From positions 1 through 28,427 of the forward strand of contig CAKUAM010000019.1 in NCBI GenBank assembly GCA_934636305.1: DNA of 28,427 nt, in the 5' to 3' direction. Under the pieces are notes generated by a model. It ran no database searches. It saw nothing but the letters and a program-made list of their open reading frames with translations, and was not told the DNA's origin. Of this stretch, positions 8,604-16,494 are shown in pieces (position 1 is the first letter of the stretch; each line of letters opens with the position of its first letter). The position numbers and the translations under genes were made by a program. This stretch comes from an uncultured Oscillospiraceae bacterium (GTDB taxonomy: Bacteria; Bacillota; Clostridia; Oscillospirales; Oscillospiraceae).

Positions 8604-10094
8604 ATGATCAGTCTTGGTATCGATATCGGCGGAACGGGCTGCAAATGCGTCGCCTTCCGCGATTCCGGCGAGCAGATCGCCATGGCCTACTGCGAATACC
8701 CCACCACCCCCGGCGAGGTCAACCTCAATGCCCTCGTTCTGCGGGACAGCGTCTTTGCCGTCATCTCTGACTGCGTGCGTAAGCTGGACAATCCCTGCTC
8801 TGTCGCCGCCATCACGGTTTCCTCCTTCGGTGAGTCCTTTGTCCCCGTTGACAGGGACGGCCAGCCGCTGACCGATATCGTGCTTTACTTTGCAAATACA
8901 GAAAGCGACGAGTTCTCCCGCCTGGTCAGCTCCATCGGCGCCGAACGCTTCATGCAGATCACCTGCGTGCTGCCGGACGCCTCCTATTCCCTTGCCAAAA
9001 TGCTGCAGGCCAAGCACGACGCGCCGCGTCCAATCTGGAAATACCTGTTCGTTGCCAGCTATGTCTGCTTCTGCCTGTCCGGGCAGGCCGTCGCGGATTA
9101 TTCCCTCGCCTGCCGCAGCATTCTTTTTGATGTCCGCCGACTGTGCTGGTCGGAGGAGCTCATTGCGGCCAGCGGAATTGACCGGCAGACGCTGCCGGAG
9201 GTTCTGCCCACCGGCTCGTGCATCGGCACACTTCTGCCGGAGGTTGCCACGTCGCTTGGCCTCGCCAAGGATGTCAAGGTCGTCATCGGCTCGCACGATC
9301 AGATTGTCAACGCGCTTGGCTGCGGCGTCACCGTCCCGGGCGAGGCCGTCGACACCACCGGCACCTCTGAGTGCATCTGCCCGCTGTTTGCCTCCATTCC
9401 GCAGACGCTGGATTTTGAGCGTGAAAACTATGCCTGCGTCCCCTATCTGGATAGCCGCGGCTACGTGACCTACGCATACAACATTTCCGGCGGCGCTGTC
9501 GTCCGGTGGTACCGGGATTCGCTTGCGTTCTACCTCAAGCAGGAGGCCAGGGAACGCGGCTGCAGCGTCTATGATCTTCTGAACGAATCGAGCCCGAAGG
9601 AGCCGACGGGTCTGATTGTCCTTCCATTCTTCCAGGGCATGGGCGGCACACCGGATGTCCTGACCGCTGCACGCGGCACCATTTACGGTCTTACCATGCA
9701 GACACGGCCCGCGGATATCTATCGCGCAATTCTTGAGGGCCTGACCTTCGAAATGGCATACAATCTGGAAAAGCTGGCCAAATATGAGATTCACCCGGCG
9801 CGCCTGTTCGCAGCCGGCGGCGGCGCGCGCTCGTCCGTCTGGCGGCAAATCAAGGCCGATATTCTGGGCGTGGAGATCCTGCCCACACTGGCAGAGGAGG
9901 CCGGCGCGCTCGGCAGCGCAATCCTCGGTCTTGCCGCTGCAGCCGGTGAACGTGACAAAGCATCGCTCGCCAAGCGTTTCGTTCGTTACGGCGAAACTGC
10001 CAAGCCCGACGCGCAGCGCCATGCCTATTACCAGCAGCAGTTCAAGCTCTATAAGGATCTGCGCGCATTCGAAGTTGCTCACGCGAAAAAATAA
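8604..10094 (+). CDS. FGGY-family carbohydrate kinase (xylulokinase/L-xylulokinase-like)
   Basis: 496 residues, the size of XylB/LyxK and shorter than classical ribulokinase AraB (about 565). The N-terminal ATPase-fold phosphate-1 motif is GIDIGGTGCK (residues 5-14). The presumed catalytic base is Asp232 in GSHDQIVNALGCG, followed by the phosphate-2 motif DTTGTSE. The C-terminal domain carries the adenosine motif AAGGGARSSVW and EAGALGSAI. Family members phosphorylate ketoses or polyols. It is followed 17 bp later by the GRE activase and then by GRE and AraD-like genes, so its product is probably a ketose phosphate for the AraD-like enzyme. No motif fixes the substrate; L-ribulose, L-xylulose or another ketopentose are the leading guesses from context. 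Confidence 0.88.
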   Translation: MISLGIDIGGTGCKCVAFRDSGEQIAMAYCEYPTTPGEVNLNALVLRDSVFAVISDCVRKLDNPCSVAAITVSSFGESFVPVDRDGQPLTDIVLYFANTESDEFSRLVSSIGAERFMQITCVLPDASYSLAKMLQAKHDAPRPIWKYLFVASYVCFCLSGQAVADYSLACRSILFDVRRLCWSEELIAASGIDRQTLPEVLPTGSCIGTLLPEVATSLGLAKDVKVVIGSHDQIVNALGCGVTVPGEAVDTTGTSECICPLFASIPQTLDFERENYACVPYLDSRGYVTYAYNISGGAVVRWYRDSLAFYLKQEARERGCSVYDLLNESSPKEPTGLIVLPFFQGMGGTPDVLTAARGTIYGLTMQTRPADIYRAILEGLTFEMAYNLEKLAKYEIHPARLFAAGGGARSSVWRQIKADILGVEILPTLAEEAGALGSAILGLAAAAGERDKASLAKRFVRYGETAKPDAQRHAYYQQQFKLYKDLRAFEVAHAKK

Positions 10095-10111
10095 CCAGCA
10101 GGAGGCTTTTT

Positions 10112-10963
10112 ATGGCCACCGGAACTATATTTGATATCAAGCAGCTGGCCATCTATGATGGCCCCGGCATCCGCACAACAGTCTTTCTCAAAGGCTGTCC
10201 GCTGCGGTGCATGTGGTGCCACAACCCGGAGGGTCTCTCCCCGGAGCCGCAGCTCATGGTTTCTGCGAACAATTGCCTGCATTGCGGCAAATGCAGACAG
10301 GCCTGCCCGAACGCACAAAAAGCCTGCACAAGCTGCGGGCTCTGCGTGCGCGCCTGTCCGCAGGGTCTGCGGAAAATCTGCGGCAAGCGTTACTCGGCAG
10401 CGGATCTGGCTGCCAAGCTTCTGCGTGACAGGGACTATCTTGCCGCGCAGGGCGGCGGTGTGACCTTCTCCGGCGGTGAGCCCACCATGCAGGCGGAGTT
10501 TCTTCTTGAGCTTCTGGAACGGACTGCCTCCATGCACCGCGCCATCGAAACAAGCGGCTATTGCAGCAGCAACGTTTTTGACGCCATGCTCGCGCGCATT
10601 GACTATGTGATGATGGATCTCAAGCTTGCCGACGCTGCCCTGCACCGGCAGTATACCGGCGTATCGAATGAACCGATTTTGGAAAATCTGGATCGGCTCA
10701 AAAAAAGCGGCAGGCCCTTCCGCATCCGCATCCCGGTTATCCCCGGTGTCAACGACTCAGAGGATAATTTTGAACAGACAGCCAGACTGCTGACGGATGC
10801 ACCAGCGCTGGAGCAGGTGGAGCTTCTGCCCTATCACTTCACTGCCGGGGCGAAATATGAAATGGTCGGTCTGCGCTATCAGCCAACTTTCGACACCGGA
10901 TGCACGCCGCAGCTGCGCACAGAAATTTTTCGCCGCCATGGGCTGCGGTGCACTCACTTATAA
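10112..10963 (+). CDS. Glycyl radical enzyme activase (radical SAM, with 2x[4Fe-4S] insert)
   Basis: 283 residues. The radical SAM motif CPLRCMWC (Cys29, 33, 36) binds the SAM cluster, preceded by DGPGIRTTVFLKG, the signature of PFL-activase-type enzymes. A ferredoxin-like insert follows, with CxxCxxCxxxC at Cys55/58/61/65 and again at Cys72/75/78/82, so two auxiliary 4Fe-4S clusters are expected. That insert is typical of activases for non-PFL GREs such as glycerol dehydratase and absent from PFL activase. Further on are FSGGEPTMQ and VMMDLKLADA. The protein should abstract hydrogen from the Gly of the neighbouring GRE to form the radical. RBS AGGAGG precedes the start. It sits 87 bp before the GRE gene; that spacer contains a separate promoter. 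Confidence 0.95.
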   Translation: MATGTIFDIKQLAIYDGPGIRTTVFLKGCPLRCMWCHNPEGLSPEPQLMVSANNCLHCGKCRQACPNAQKACTSCGLCVRACPQGLRKICGKRYSAADLAAKLLRDRDYLAAQGGGVTFSGGEPTMQAEFLLELLERTASMHRAIETSGYCSSNVFDAMLARIDYVMMDLKLADAALHRQYTGVSNEPILENLDRLKKSGRPFRIRIPVIPGVNDSEDNFEQTARLLTDAPALEQVELLPYHFTAGAKYEMVGLRYQPTFDTGCTPQLRTEIFRRHGLRCTHL

Positions 10964-10966
10964 CAC

Positions 10967-10996
10967 TTGACAACTGCAACTCCATTCGAATATAAT
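10967..10996 (+). promoter_or_regulatory. Consensus promoter for the GRE and AraD-like genes
   Basis: TTGACA (10967-10972) and TATAAT (10991-10996) are perfect sigma-A hexamers with an 18-nt spacer, directly after the activase stop codon and 55 bp before the GRE start. The leader of about 48 nt is very AT-rich (ATAATATTAT, TTAATATTTT) compared with the flanking coding DNA. It would allow the GRE to be made in excess of its activase. Confidence 0.8.
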
Positions 10997-11050
10997 AATA
11001 TTATCGTTAATATTTTGTATTTCCACATGAAAGCTATGGAGGTTGTTTGC

Positions 11051-13114
11051 ATGAAAACCGACCGCATCGAGCGGCAGCTCGACTTCTTTGTGAACAAAAA
11101 ATCCCACCATGTTTACCGTCAGGCAGCGGAGGATCCTCATACACTGGCAAATGACTTTGCCGCAAGGGGCCTTGACGACATGACCCGCAGCGTCGAGCGG
11201 CTGCGCTATGTGCTGACCAAGGAAACGCCCGTCGTATTCCCGGACGAGCATATCACACTTTTGCGCACCGTACGCACCATCCCGGAAATCCATACCCCCC
11301 AGGAGGACGAGCGCCTGCATAAGACGCACGCCTTCCATGAAATTGGCCGCGTGTTCAACATGTGTCCCGACTATGGCATGCTGATGGCCGACGGCTTTAC
11401 TGGGAAAGCGCAAAAAATCCGCGCCCAGCTGGAAAAGGCCAAGACTGCAGAGCAGCGGGAGTTCCTGCAGGCCATGCTGGACGTGCTGGACATTGTGACA
11501 TCGTTTGTTGCACGCTATCGGGAGGAGGCTGTCCGCGTCGGCAACCAGACAGTCGCCGATTTGCTCTCACGGGTACCGGCCAACGCGCCGCAGACCCTCC
11601 TTGAGGCGCTGCAGTTCCTTCGTATTCTGCACTACGCCATGTGGTGCAACGGAAACTATCACAACACACTGGGGCGGATCGACCAGTTTTTGTATCCGTA
11701 CTATCGTCACGATATCGATGCCGGGCTCCTGACCAAGGACCAGGCCCTTGAGGAGCTGGAGGAGTTTTTTATCGCCTGCAACCGTGACAGCGATCTGTAC
11801 ATCGGCATTCAGCAGGGCGATAACGGCCAGACCATCGTGCTTGGCGGCTCCAATATGGATGGCTCTGACGCGTACAACGAGCTCTCGGAGCTCTGTCTGC
11901 TCGCCAGCCGTGATCTGTGCCTCATCGATCCGAAGGTCAATCTGCGCGTACATAAAAACACGCCGCTCAGCGTCTATGAACTGGCCACCACACTCACAAA
12001 AAAAGGCCTCGGGTTCCCGCAGTACACCAACGATGAGATTGTCGTTCCCGCGCTTTTGCGCTGGGGCTACGAGCCGGAGGACGCCTACAACTATACTCTG
12101 GCCGCCTGCTGGGAGATTCTTGTCCCCGGCTATATGGATCTTGTCAACTGGGACAGCCTGAACTTCCTCAAGGCCGTGCAGGATGCATGTGACTCGCTCA
12201 CTGCCTGCAAAACCTATGACGAGTTTGCCGCGCGCGTCCACGAAAAGATCAACACGCAGGCCGAAGCGCTTATGGCTGAGACGAAAAACGTCTATAAAGA
12301 GCCCTCGCCCCTTGTGAGTCTGATGTGCCCGGACTGTCTGGAGCAGATGCGCGATATCTCCATGCCCGGCAAATACAACAACTATGGCTTCCATGGCGAC
12401 GGCCTGTCCACAGCCGCGGATTCCATGGCCTCCGTCAAAAAATACGTCTATGACGAAGCAGTCTTTACCCCTGCCCAGATGGCCGACATGCTGGCCAAAA
12501 ATTTTAAGGGCTACGAGCGCGAACAGAACATGCTCCGCTACGAGGGGCCGAAATTCGGCAATGACGACGACTATGTTGATTCTATCGCCGTGCAGCTGCT
12601 CGACTGGTACGCTGACGCGTTAGAGGGCAAAAAGAACGACCGCGGCGGCTGCTTCCGCGCCGGCACGGCCTCTGCCATGTATTATATCTGGCACTCTGAG
12701 CAGGCCCCCGCCTCCCCCGACGGCCGAAGCGCCCATGAGGCGCTTGCCTGCAACTATTCCCCGTCGCTCTTTGCCCGCTGCGAGGGGCCGGTGTCCATCA
12801 TCAAATCGTTTGCCAAGCCGCACCTGACGCGCGTGGCAAACGGCGGCCCGCTCACCATTGAGCTCTCTGACACCATGTTCCGCAACGATGACGCAATCAC
12901 CAAGTGTGCAATGTTTGTCAAGAGCTTTATGGACCTCGGCGGCCATCAGATGCAGATTAACGCCGTCAACCGGGACCGCCTGCTTGACGCGCAGAAGCAC
13001 CCGGAAAACTACCGCAATCTCATTGTCCGTGTCTGGGGCTGGAGCGGCTACTTTGTTGAGCTGAACGAGGTATACCAGAACCACATCATCAAACGTTCCG
13101 AAATGATTCTGTAA
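11051..13114 (+). CDS. Glycyl radical enzyme of unassigned function (PFL/glycerol dehydratase superfamily)
   Basis: 687 residues from the ATG at 11051, which follows GGAGG; about 100 shorter than most members (roughly 760-850). The order fits the family: PFL-like barrel with GRIDQFLYPYYRHDI, then QYTNDEIVVPALL before the active-site loop AACWEILVPG, where Cys353 is the expected thiyl radical and Glu355 fills the position of the CxE acid/base of dehydratase/lyase-type GREs. The C-terminal glycyl loop is RVWGWSGYF with Gly663, 24 residues from the end as in PFL. PFL's Cys-Cys pair is absent, so it is not a pyruvate formate-lyase. No microcompartment or aldehyde dehydrogenase gene is present, so a standard propanediol/glycerol dehydratase is unlikely. 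Context suggests a substrate derived from the imported sugar. The reaction (dehydration, C-C or C-O cleavage) cannot be told from sequence. Confidence 0.93.
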   Translation: MKTDRIERQLDFFVNKKSHHVYRQAAEDPHTLANDFAARGLDDMTRSVERLRYVLTKETPVVFPDEHITLLRTVRTIPEIHTPQEDERLHKTHAFHEIGRVFNMCPDYGMLMADGFTGKAQKIRAQLEKAKTAEQREFLQAMLDVLDIVTSFVARYREEAVRVGNQTVADLLSRVPANAPQTLLEALQFLRILHYAMWCNGNYHNTLGRIDQFLYPYYRHDIDAGLLTKDQALEELEEFFIACNRDSDLYIGIQQGDNGQTIVLGGSNMDGSDAYNELSELCLLASRDLCLIDPKVNLRVHKNTPLSVYELATTLTKKGLGFPQYTNDEIVVPALLRWGYEPEDAYNYTLAACWEILVPGYMDLVNWDSLNFLKAVQDACDSLTACKTYDEFAARVHEKINTQAEALMAETKNVYKEPSPLVSLMCPDCLEQMRDISMPGKYNNYGFHGDGLSTAADSMASVKKYVYDEAVFTPAQMADMLAKNFKGYEREQNMLRYEGPKFGNDDDYVDSIAVQLLDWYADALEGKKNDRGGCFRAGTASAMYYIWHSEQAPASPDGRSAHEALACNYSPSLFARCEGPVSIIKSFAKPHLTRVANGGPLTIELSDTMFRNDDAITKCAMFVKSFMDLGGHQMQINAVNRDRLLDAQKHPENYRNLIVRVWGWSGYFVELNEVYQNHIIKRSEMIL

Positions 13115-13135
13115 CTGTAAGAAAGGAAAACTGCC

Positions 13136-13834
13136 ATGCTGGAAGAACTCAAGCAAAAGGTCCTTGCGGCCAATCTGGCCCTGCCGAAGCATAATCTTGT
13201 CACCTTCACCTGGGGCAATGTCTCCGCAATCGACCGCGCAAGCGGCCTCATCGCCATCAAGCCCTCTGGCGTAGAATATGACGAAATGACGGCAGAGGAC
13301 ATTGTGCTCGTCAGTCTGGAAACCGGTGAGCGTGTGGAGGGCCATCTCAAGCCCTCGTCCGACACGCCGACACACATCGAGCTTTACCGTGCTTTTCCGT
13401 CCATCGGCGGCGTTGTCCACACGCACAGCCGCTGGGCCACCAGCTTCGCCCAGGCCTGCTGCGACATTGAACCCATGGGCACCACACAGGGCGACTATTT
13501 CTACGGCTCTATCCCCTGCACACGCGGTATGACTGCAGAGGAAATCCGCGGAGAATATGAAAAGAACACCGGTCTTGTCATCGTGGAGGAATTTCACTCC
13601 CGCGGCATTGACGCTGCGCAGGTGCCCGCGGTGCTCGTCCGCAACCATGGCCCGTTTGCATGGGGCAAGGATGCGGCGGAAGCTGTGCACAATGCCGTCG
13701 TTCTGGAGGAGGTTGCATTTATGAACTTCCATGCCAAGATGATGAACCCCGCTGCAAGCGCTATGCCGCAGGTGCTGCTTGATAAGCACTATCTGCGCAA
13801 GCACGGGGCAAATGCCTATTACGGCCAGGGCTGA
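13136..13834 (+). CDS. araD: L-ribulose-5-phosphate 4-epimerase-like class II aldolase-family enzyme
   Basis: 232 residues, nearly the same length as E. coli AraD, and the key positions fall at identical numbers: metal-site Asp76, His95, His97 and His171, catalytic Asp120, and Tyr229 in the C-terminal GANAYYGQ. AraD interconverts L-ribulose 5-phosphate and D-xylulose 5-phosphate by retro-aldol/aldol chemistry. One change is notable: the segment that in AraD reads THAD is TQGD here (Gln118 for His, Gly119 for Ala). The RBS is AAAGGAAAA. It is the last gene of the rightward set, 21 bp after the GRE, and is followed by a strong terminator. It may be a normal pentose-phosphate epimerase, or have a shifted substrate related to the GRE product. 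Confidence 0.87.
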   Translation: MLEELKQKVLAANLALPKHNLVTFTWGNVSAIDRASGLIAIKPSGVEYDEMTAEDIVLVSLETGERVEGHLKPSSDTPTHIELYRAFPSIGGVVHTHSRWATSFAQACCDIEPMGTTQGDYFYGSIPCTRGMTAEEIRGEYEKNTGLVIVEEFHSRGIDAAQVPAVLVRNHGPFAWGKDAAEAVHNAVVLEEVAFMNFHAKMMNPAASAMPQVLLDKHYLRKHGANAYYGQG

Positions 13835-13930
13835 TTCTGTACAATTCCCCATACCATCGGCCAGCTGCCAAAAAACACTGCAAAAGCGCTGACAAAGCTT
13901 CCCTGTAACAGTTCCGTCTTTACAAGTTTC

Positions 13931-13971
13931 AGGGGCTGTCTCAAAATGAACTTTTGAGACAGCCCCTTCTT
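13931..13971 (+). terminator. Strong hairpin terminator between convergent araD-like and nagA genes
   Basis: A perfect 16-bp stem (13931-13946 with 13952-13967, loop TGAAC) lies between two convergent genes, with a weak T-rich tail on the plus side. The A-run and T-run of the inner stem let it act in either direction. The 95 bp between the araD-like stop and the hairpin hold no recognisable element. Confidence 0.85.
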
Positions 13972-13973
13972 CA

Positions 13974-15101
13974 TTATTTCTCAAGCCTTTGTCCGCCAAG
14001 ATAGACCGTCCGGCGGTTCAGCGCCTCATCGCAGACCACAAAATCCGCCAGTTTCCCCGGCTCAATGGAGCCGATCTGCGCTGCACGTCCGATCTGCTGC
14101 GCCGGAATGATCGTTGCCGCGCGGATTGCCTGCTCCCGCGGGATTCCAAACTCCACGGCCTTGCACATACAGTCGTACAAATTGGTCGCCGAGCCCGCAA
14201 TTGTGCCGTCGGCAAGCCTTGCCACGCCGCCGGCCAGAAATACATCCTGACCGCCGAGCGTATACTGCCCATCCGGCATCCCGCAGCAGCGCAGCGCGTC
14301 AGAGATCAGGCAGATTCTGCCCGGGAACAGGCGGAAGGCCATTCGGACTGCGCTCGGATGCACATGCAGTCCATCGCAGATCAGCTCCGCCACAACGTTC
14401 TCCCGCTCTGAAGCCGCGCCGATGGGGCCCGGTTTCCGATGATGAATACCAGGCATAGCGTTATACAGATGTGTCAGATGGCGCGCGCCGGCTTCAAAGA
14501 CAGCTGCCGCCTCATCATAGCTGCAATCCGTATGCGCAATAGAGACCGTGCAAAGCTTCGCTGCCCGCTCTGTAAATTCTGCCGCACCGGGCAGCTCCGC
14601 CGCCACATCCACAATGCGCACCAGGCCCTCCGACGCATGAAACAGCGCCTCAAACGCCGTGCTGTCCGGCAGCTTCAGATAGGCTCCATTCTGCGCACCC
14701 TTTTTCTTTTCCGAGAAAAACGGCCCCTCCATCTGAATCCCCATCAGCCGCGCGCAGCCTGCCGGCTGCGTATCATGCAGACGCACCGCCGTGCGGAACG
14801 CCGTCTCCAGCACATCATACGGCAGCGTCATAGAGGCCGGTGCGAAGCTCGTCACGCCGTTCCGGGCCAGATAGCCTGCCATCCGGGCAAGCCCGTCATA
14901 CTCTCCGTCGGAAAAATCCGCGCCGGAGTTTCCGTGGTTATGCACGTCAACAAGCCCTGGAATGACATACTGGTTTTGAAGATCAAGCCCCTCTGCCTCC
15001 GGTACGTCATCCATGACTTTCGTAAATACACCGCTTTCCACACAGAAGCTGCCATGCAGGAAGCCTTGCGCCGTAAAAATATTTGCATTTTTAAACAGCA
15101 T
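13974..15101 (-). CDS. nagA: N-acetylglucosamine-6-phosphate deacetylase
   Basis: 375 residues, normal for NagA, which removes acetate from GlcNAc-6-phosphate in the cytoplasm. Amidohydrolase features in order: VDVHNHG (His54, His56), QMEGPFFSEKKKGAQN with metal ligand Glu125, IAHTDCSYDEA (His190), THLYNAMPGIHHRKPG (His211), and catalytic Asp268 in ISDALRCCG. The start at 15101 follows GGAGGTG and lies 1 nt past the stop of the kinase-like gene, so the two are translationally coupled; a longer frame overlapping that gene is rejected. It is the last gene of a three-gene minus operon. No nagB deaminase is present in the window. Confidence 0.93.
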   Translation of the reverse strand: MLFKNANIFTAQGFLHGSFCVESGVFTKVMDDVPEAEGLDLQNQYVIPGLVDVHNHGNSGADFSDGEYDGLARMAGYLARNGVTSFAPASMTLPYDVLETAFRTAVRLHDTQPAGCARLMGIQMEGPFFSEKKKGAQNGAYLKLPDSTAFEALFHASEGLVRIVDVAAELPGAAEFTERAAKLCTVSIAHTDCSYDEAAAVFEAGARHLTHLYNAMPGIHHRKPGPIGAASERENVVAELICDGLHVHPSAVRMAFRLFPGRICLISDALRCCGMPDGQYTLGGQDVFLAGGVARLADGTIAGSATNLYDCMCKAVEFGIPREQAIRAATIIPAQQIGRAAQIGSIEPGKLADFVVCDEALNRRTVYLGGQRLEK

Positions 15102-15102
15102 C

Positions 15103-16476
15103 TCACACCTCCGGCAGGCTGGCCGCCGCCATGGACTGCCCGACACGGCGGAAATTCTCATCCGGCAGCATGACATGTACCTTTTCGGCAAGCGCCGGAT
15201 ATTCCTCCGCCAGAATCCGCTTGCATTCTGAAACAATCACATCTCCGCCCACACCGGACGCCACACGGCCAAGCACAATCAGATGCCGGATATCATACGT
15301 CCGCTCATACAGGCAGATCGTATGCGCCAGATACGCACCAATCGTCCGGAAAATTTTCAGCGCGCGGCCATCTCCGTTTTCCGCCAGCTGCTGCACAGCC
15401 TTAAGCTTTTCCGCGGGCGTCATGGCCTCGTCAAGTGCAATCCCCGCCACAGGCGCCAGCTTCACAACCGCGTCCTGGGAAAAATACTTGCAACCGACAC
15501 CAATGTCCCCGGACCACTCGTCGCGCATGGCCGATTCATTCAGATCGACCGGTGCAAATGCCAGCTCATTGAACCAGCCGAGCAGGTTGCCATCCTTGTC
15601 AATATAACCTGCCGCCTCGCTCGTGCCCATAGCAATGCCCATCACACAGCCGCTGCCCAGGCTCATTGCCCCGGCCAGCGCCGTAACATCTCCGTCATTG
15701 GCAACGACAATCGGCATATCGCCGATTTCCTTCGCAGCCCGGTCATAGACCGATTTGACAAGCTCGCGCTCTGTGCGCGGAATCTTCAGAAACAGGGAGG
15801 AAACCATTGGGCTGTTGCCGACAAATGTGCCTGCCGACGATACGCCGATGCCGTCAACGCGCGGCAGCTTGGAGGCCGCCGTTTTAAAGGCGCTGACAAT
15901 ACCGTCATACTGATACTGCAGATCGGTTGAGGTCTTGGGATGCCAGACAACCTCCTCCGAATAGACCGTCTCCCCGTCAATGACTGCGGAAACCTTGCGG
16001 TCGGAGCCGCCGGCGTCAAAACCGATACGGCAGCCGTTCGTGTGACCGCCGACACGAATGGGACGCTCATTTTTTGCCGGCAGCTGCTCCGGGCCGCAGA
16101 CAACAATCTCAAACGGAACCTCAAACACGTCCTGCATGAAGCCCACATCAAACGCACGCGCGCCGGAGGCCGTGTATTGCGCCTGCACACGCGCCGCAAG
16201 CGCATCATCGCCGCAGAGATAGACACGTCTGCCGCCCGCGCTCCACAAAAGCAGCTTGACGAACCGTTCAATATAGCGATAGTTTGCCTCCGCATACTGC
16301 TCTCCGCGCAGCTTTGTCTCAAAAACAGACACCGCGCCATGGTCACGCTCAATGGCGACCGTAAAGGGCCGTGTTGCCTCACGCGCATATGCCTGCAGCC
16401 ACACGCCAAACGGCACGAATCCCGCATCAAGCGCAGGCGTATTCTTCAGTTCAAACGAAATGCCAAGATACTGCAT
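15103..16476 (-). CDS. ROK-family sugar-kinase-like protein with N-terminal extension
   Basis: 457 residues. The C-terminal two thirds have the ROK fold: RIGFDAGGSDRK (phosphate-1, about residue 148), GIGVSSAGTFVGN, VVANDGDVTALAGA (catalytic Asp region) and GIAMGTSEAAG (phosphate-2). An additional N-terminal segment of about 140 residues (MQYLGISFELKNTPALDAG and on) precedes it. Typical ROK kinases are about 300 residues and carry a CxCGxxGC zinc motif; neither holds here, so this is an atypical subgroup. It starts after AAAAGGGG and lies between a nucleotidyltransferase and NagA. A hexosamine or N-acetylhexosamine kinase role is a reasonable inference, but a regulatory or non-kinase role is possible. 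Confidence 0.75.
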   Translation of the reverse strand: MQYLGISFELKNTPALDAGFVPFGVWLQAYAREATRPFTVAIERDHGAVSVFETKLRGEQYAEANYRYIERFVKLLLWSAGGRRVYLCGDDALAARVQAQYTASGARAFDVGFMQDVFEVPFEIVVCGPEQLPAKNERPIRVGGHTNGCRIGFDAGGSDRKVSAVIDGETVYSEEVVWHPKTSTDLQYQYDGIVSAFKTAASKLPRVDGIGVSSAGTFVGNSPMVSSLFLKIPRTERELVKSVYDRAAKEIGDMPIVVANDGDVTALAGAMSLGSGCVMGIAMGTSEAAGYIDKDGNLLGWFNELAFAPVDLNESAMRDEWSGDIGVGCKYFSQDAVVKLAPVAGIALDEAMTPAEKLKAVQQLAENGDGRALKIFRTIGAYLAHTICLYERTYDIRHLIVLGRVASGVGGDVIVSECKRILAEEYPALAEKVHVMLPDENFRRVGQSMAAASLPEV

Positions 16477-16494
16477 AGCTTTCCCCTTTTCCAA

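Noticed and set aside
7416..10082. 888-codon open frame on the minus strand
   Set aside because: Antisense to galM and the FGGY kinase, both with clear motifs and RBSs; no family-like features in the antisense product.
10967..11050. N-terminal extension of the GRE from an upstream in-frame codon
   Set aside because: The extension would overlap the consensus promoter, lacks a good RBS, and the ATG at 11051 has GGAGG at proper spacing.
11051..13114. Pyruvate formate-lyase assignment for the GRE
   Set aside because: The active-site loop has a single Cys followed by Trp-Glu rather than the Cys-Cys pair, and the partner activase has the two-cluster insert absent from PFL activase.
10112..13834. 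Propanediol/glycerol dehydratase microcompartment locus
   Set aside because: No shell proteins, aldehyde dehydrogenase or alcohol dehydrogenase are present in the window, and the GRE is shorter with different loops.
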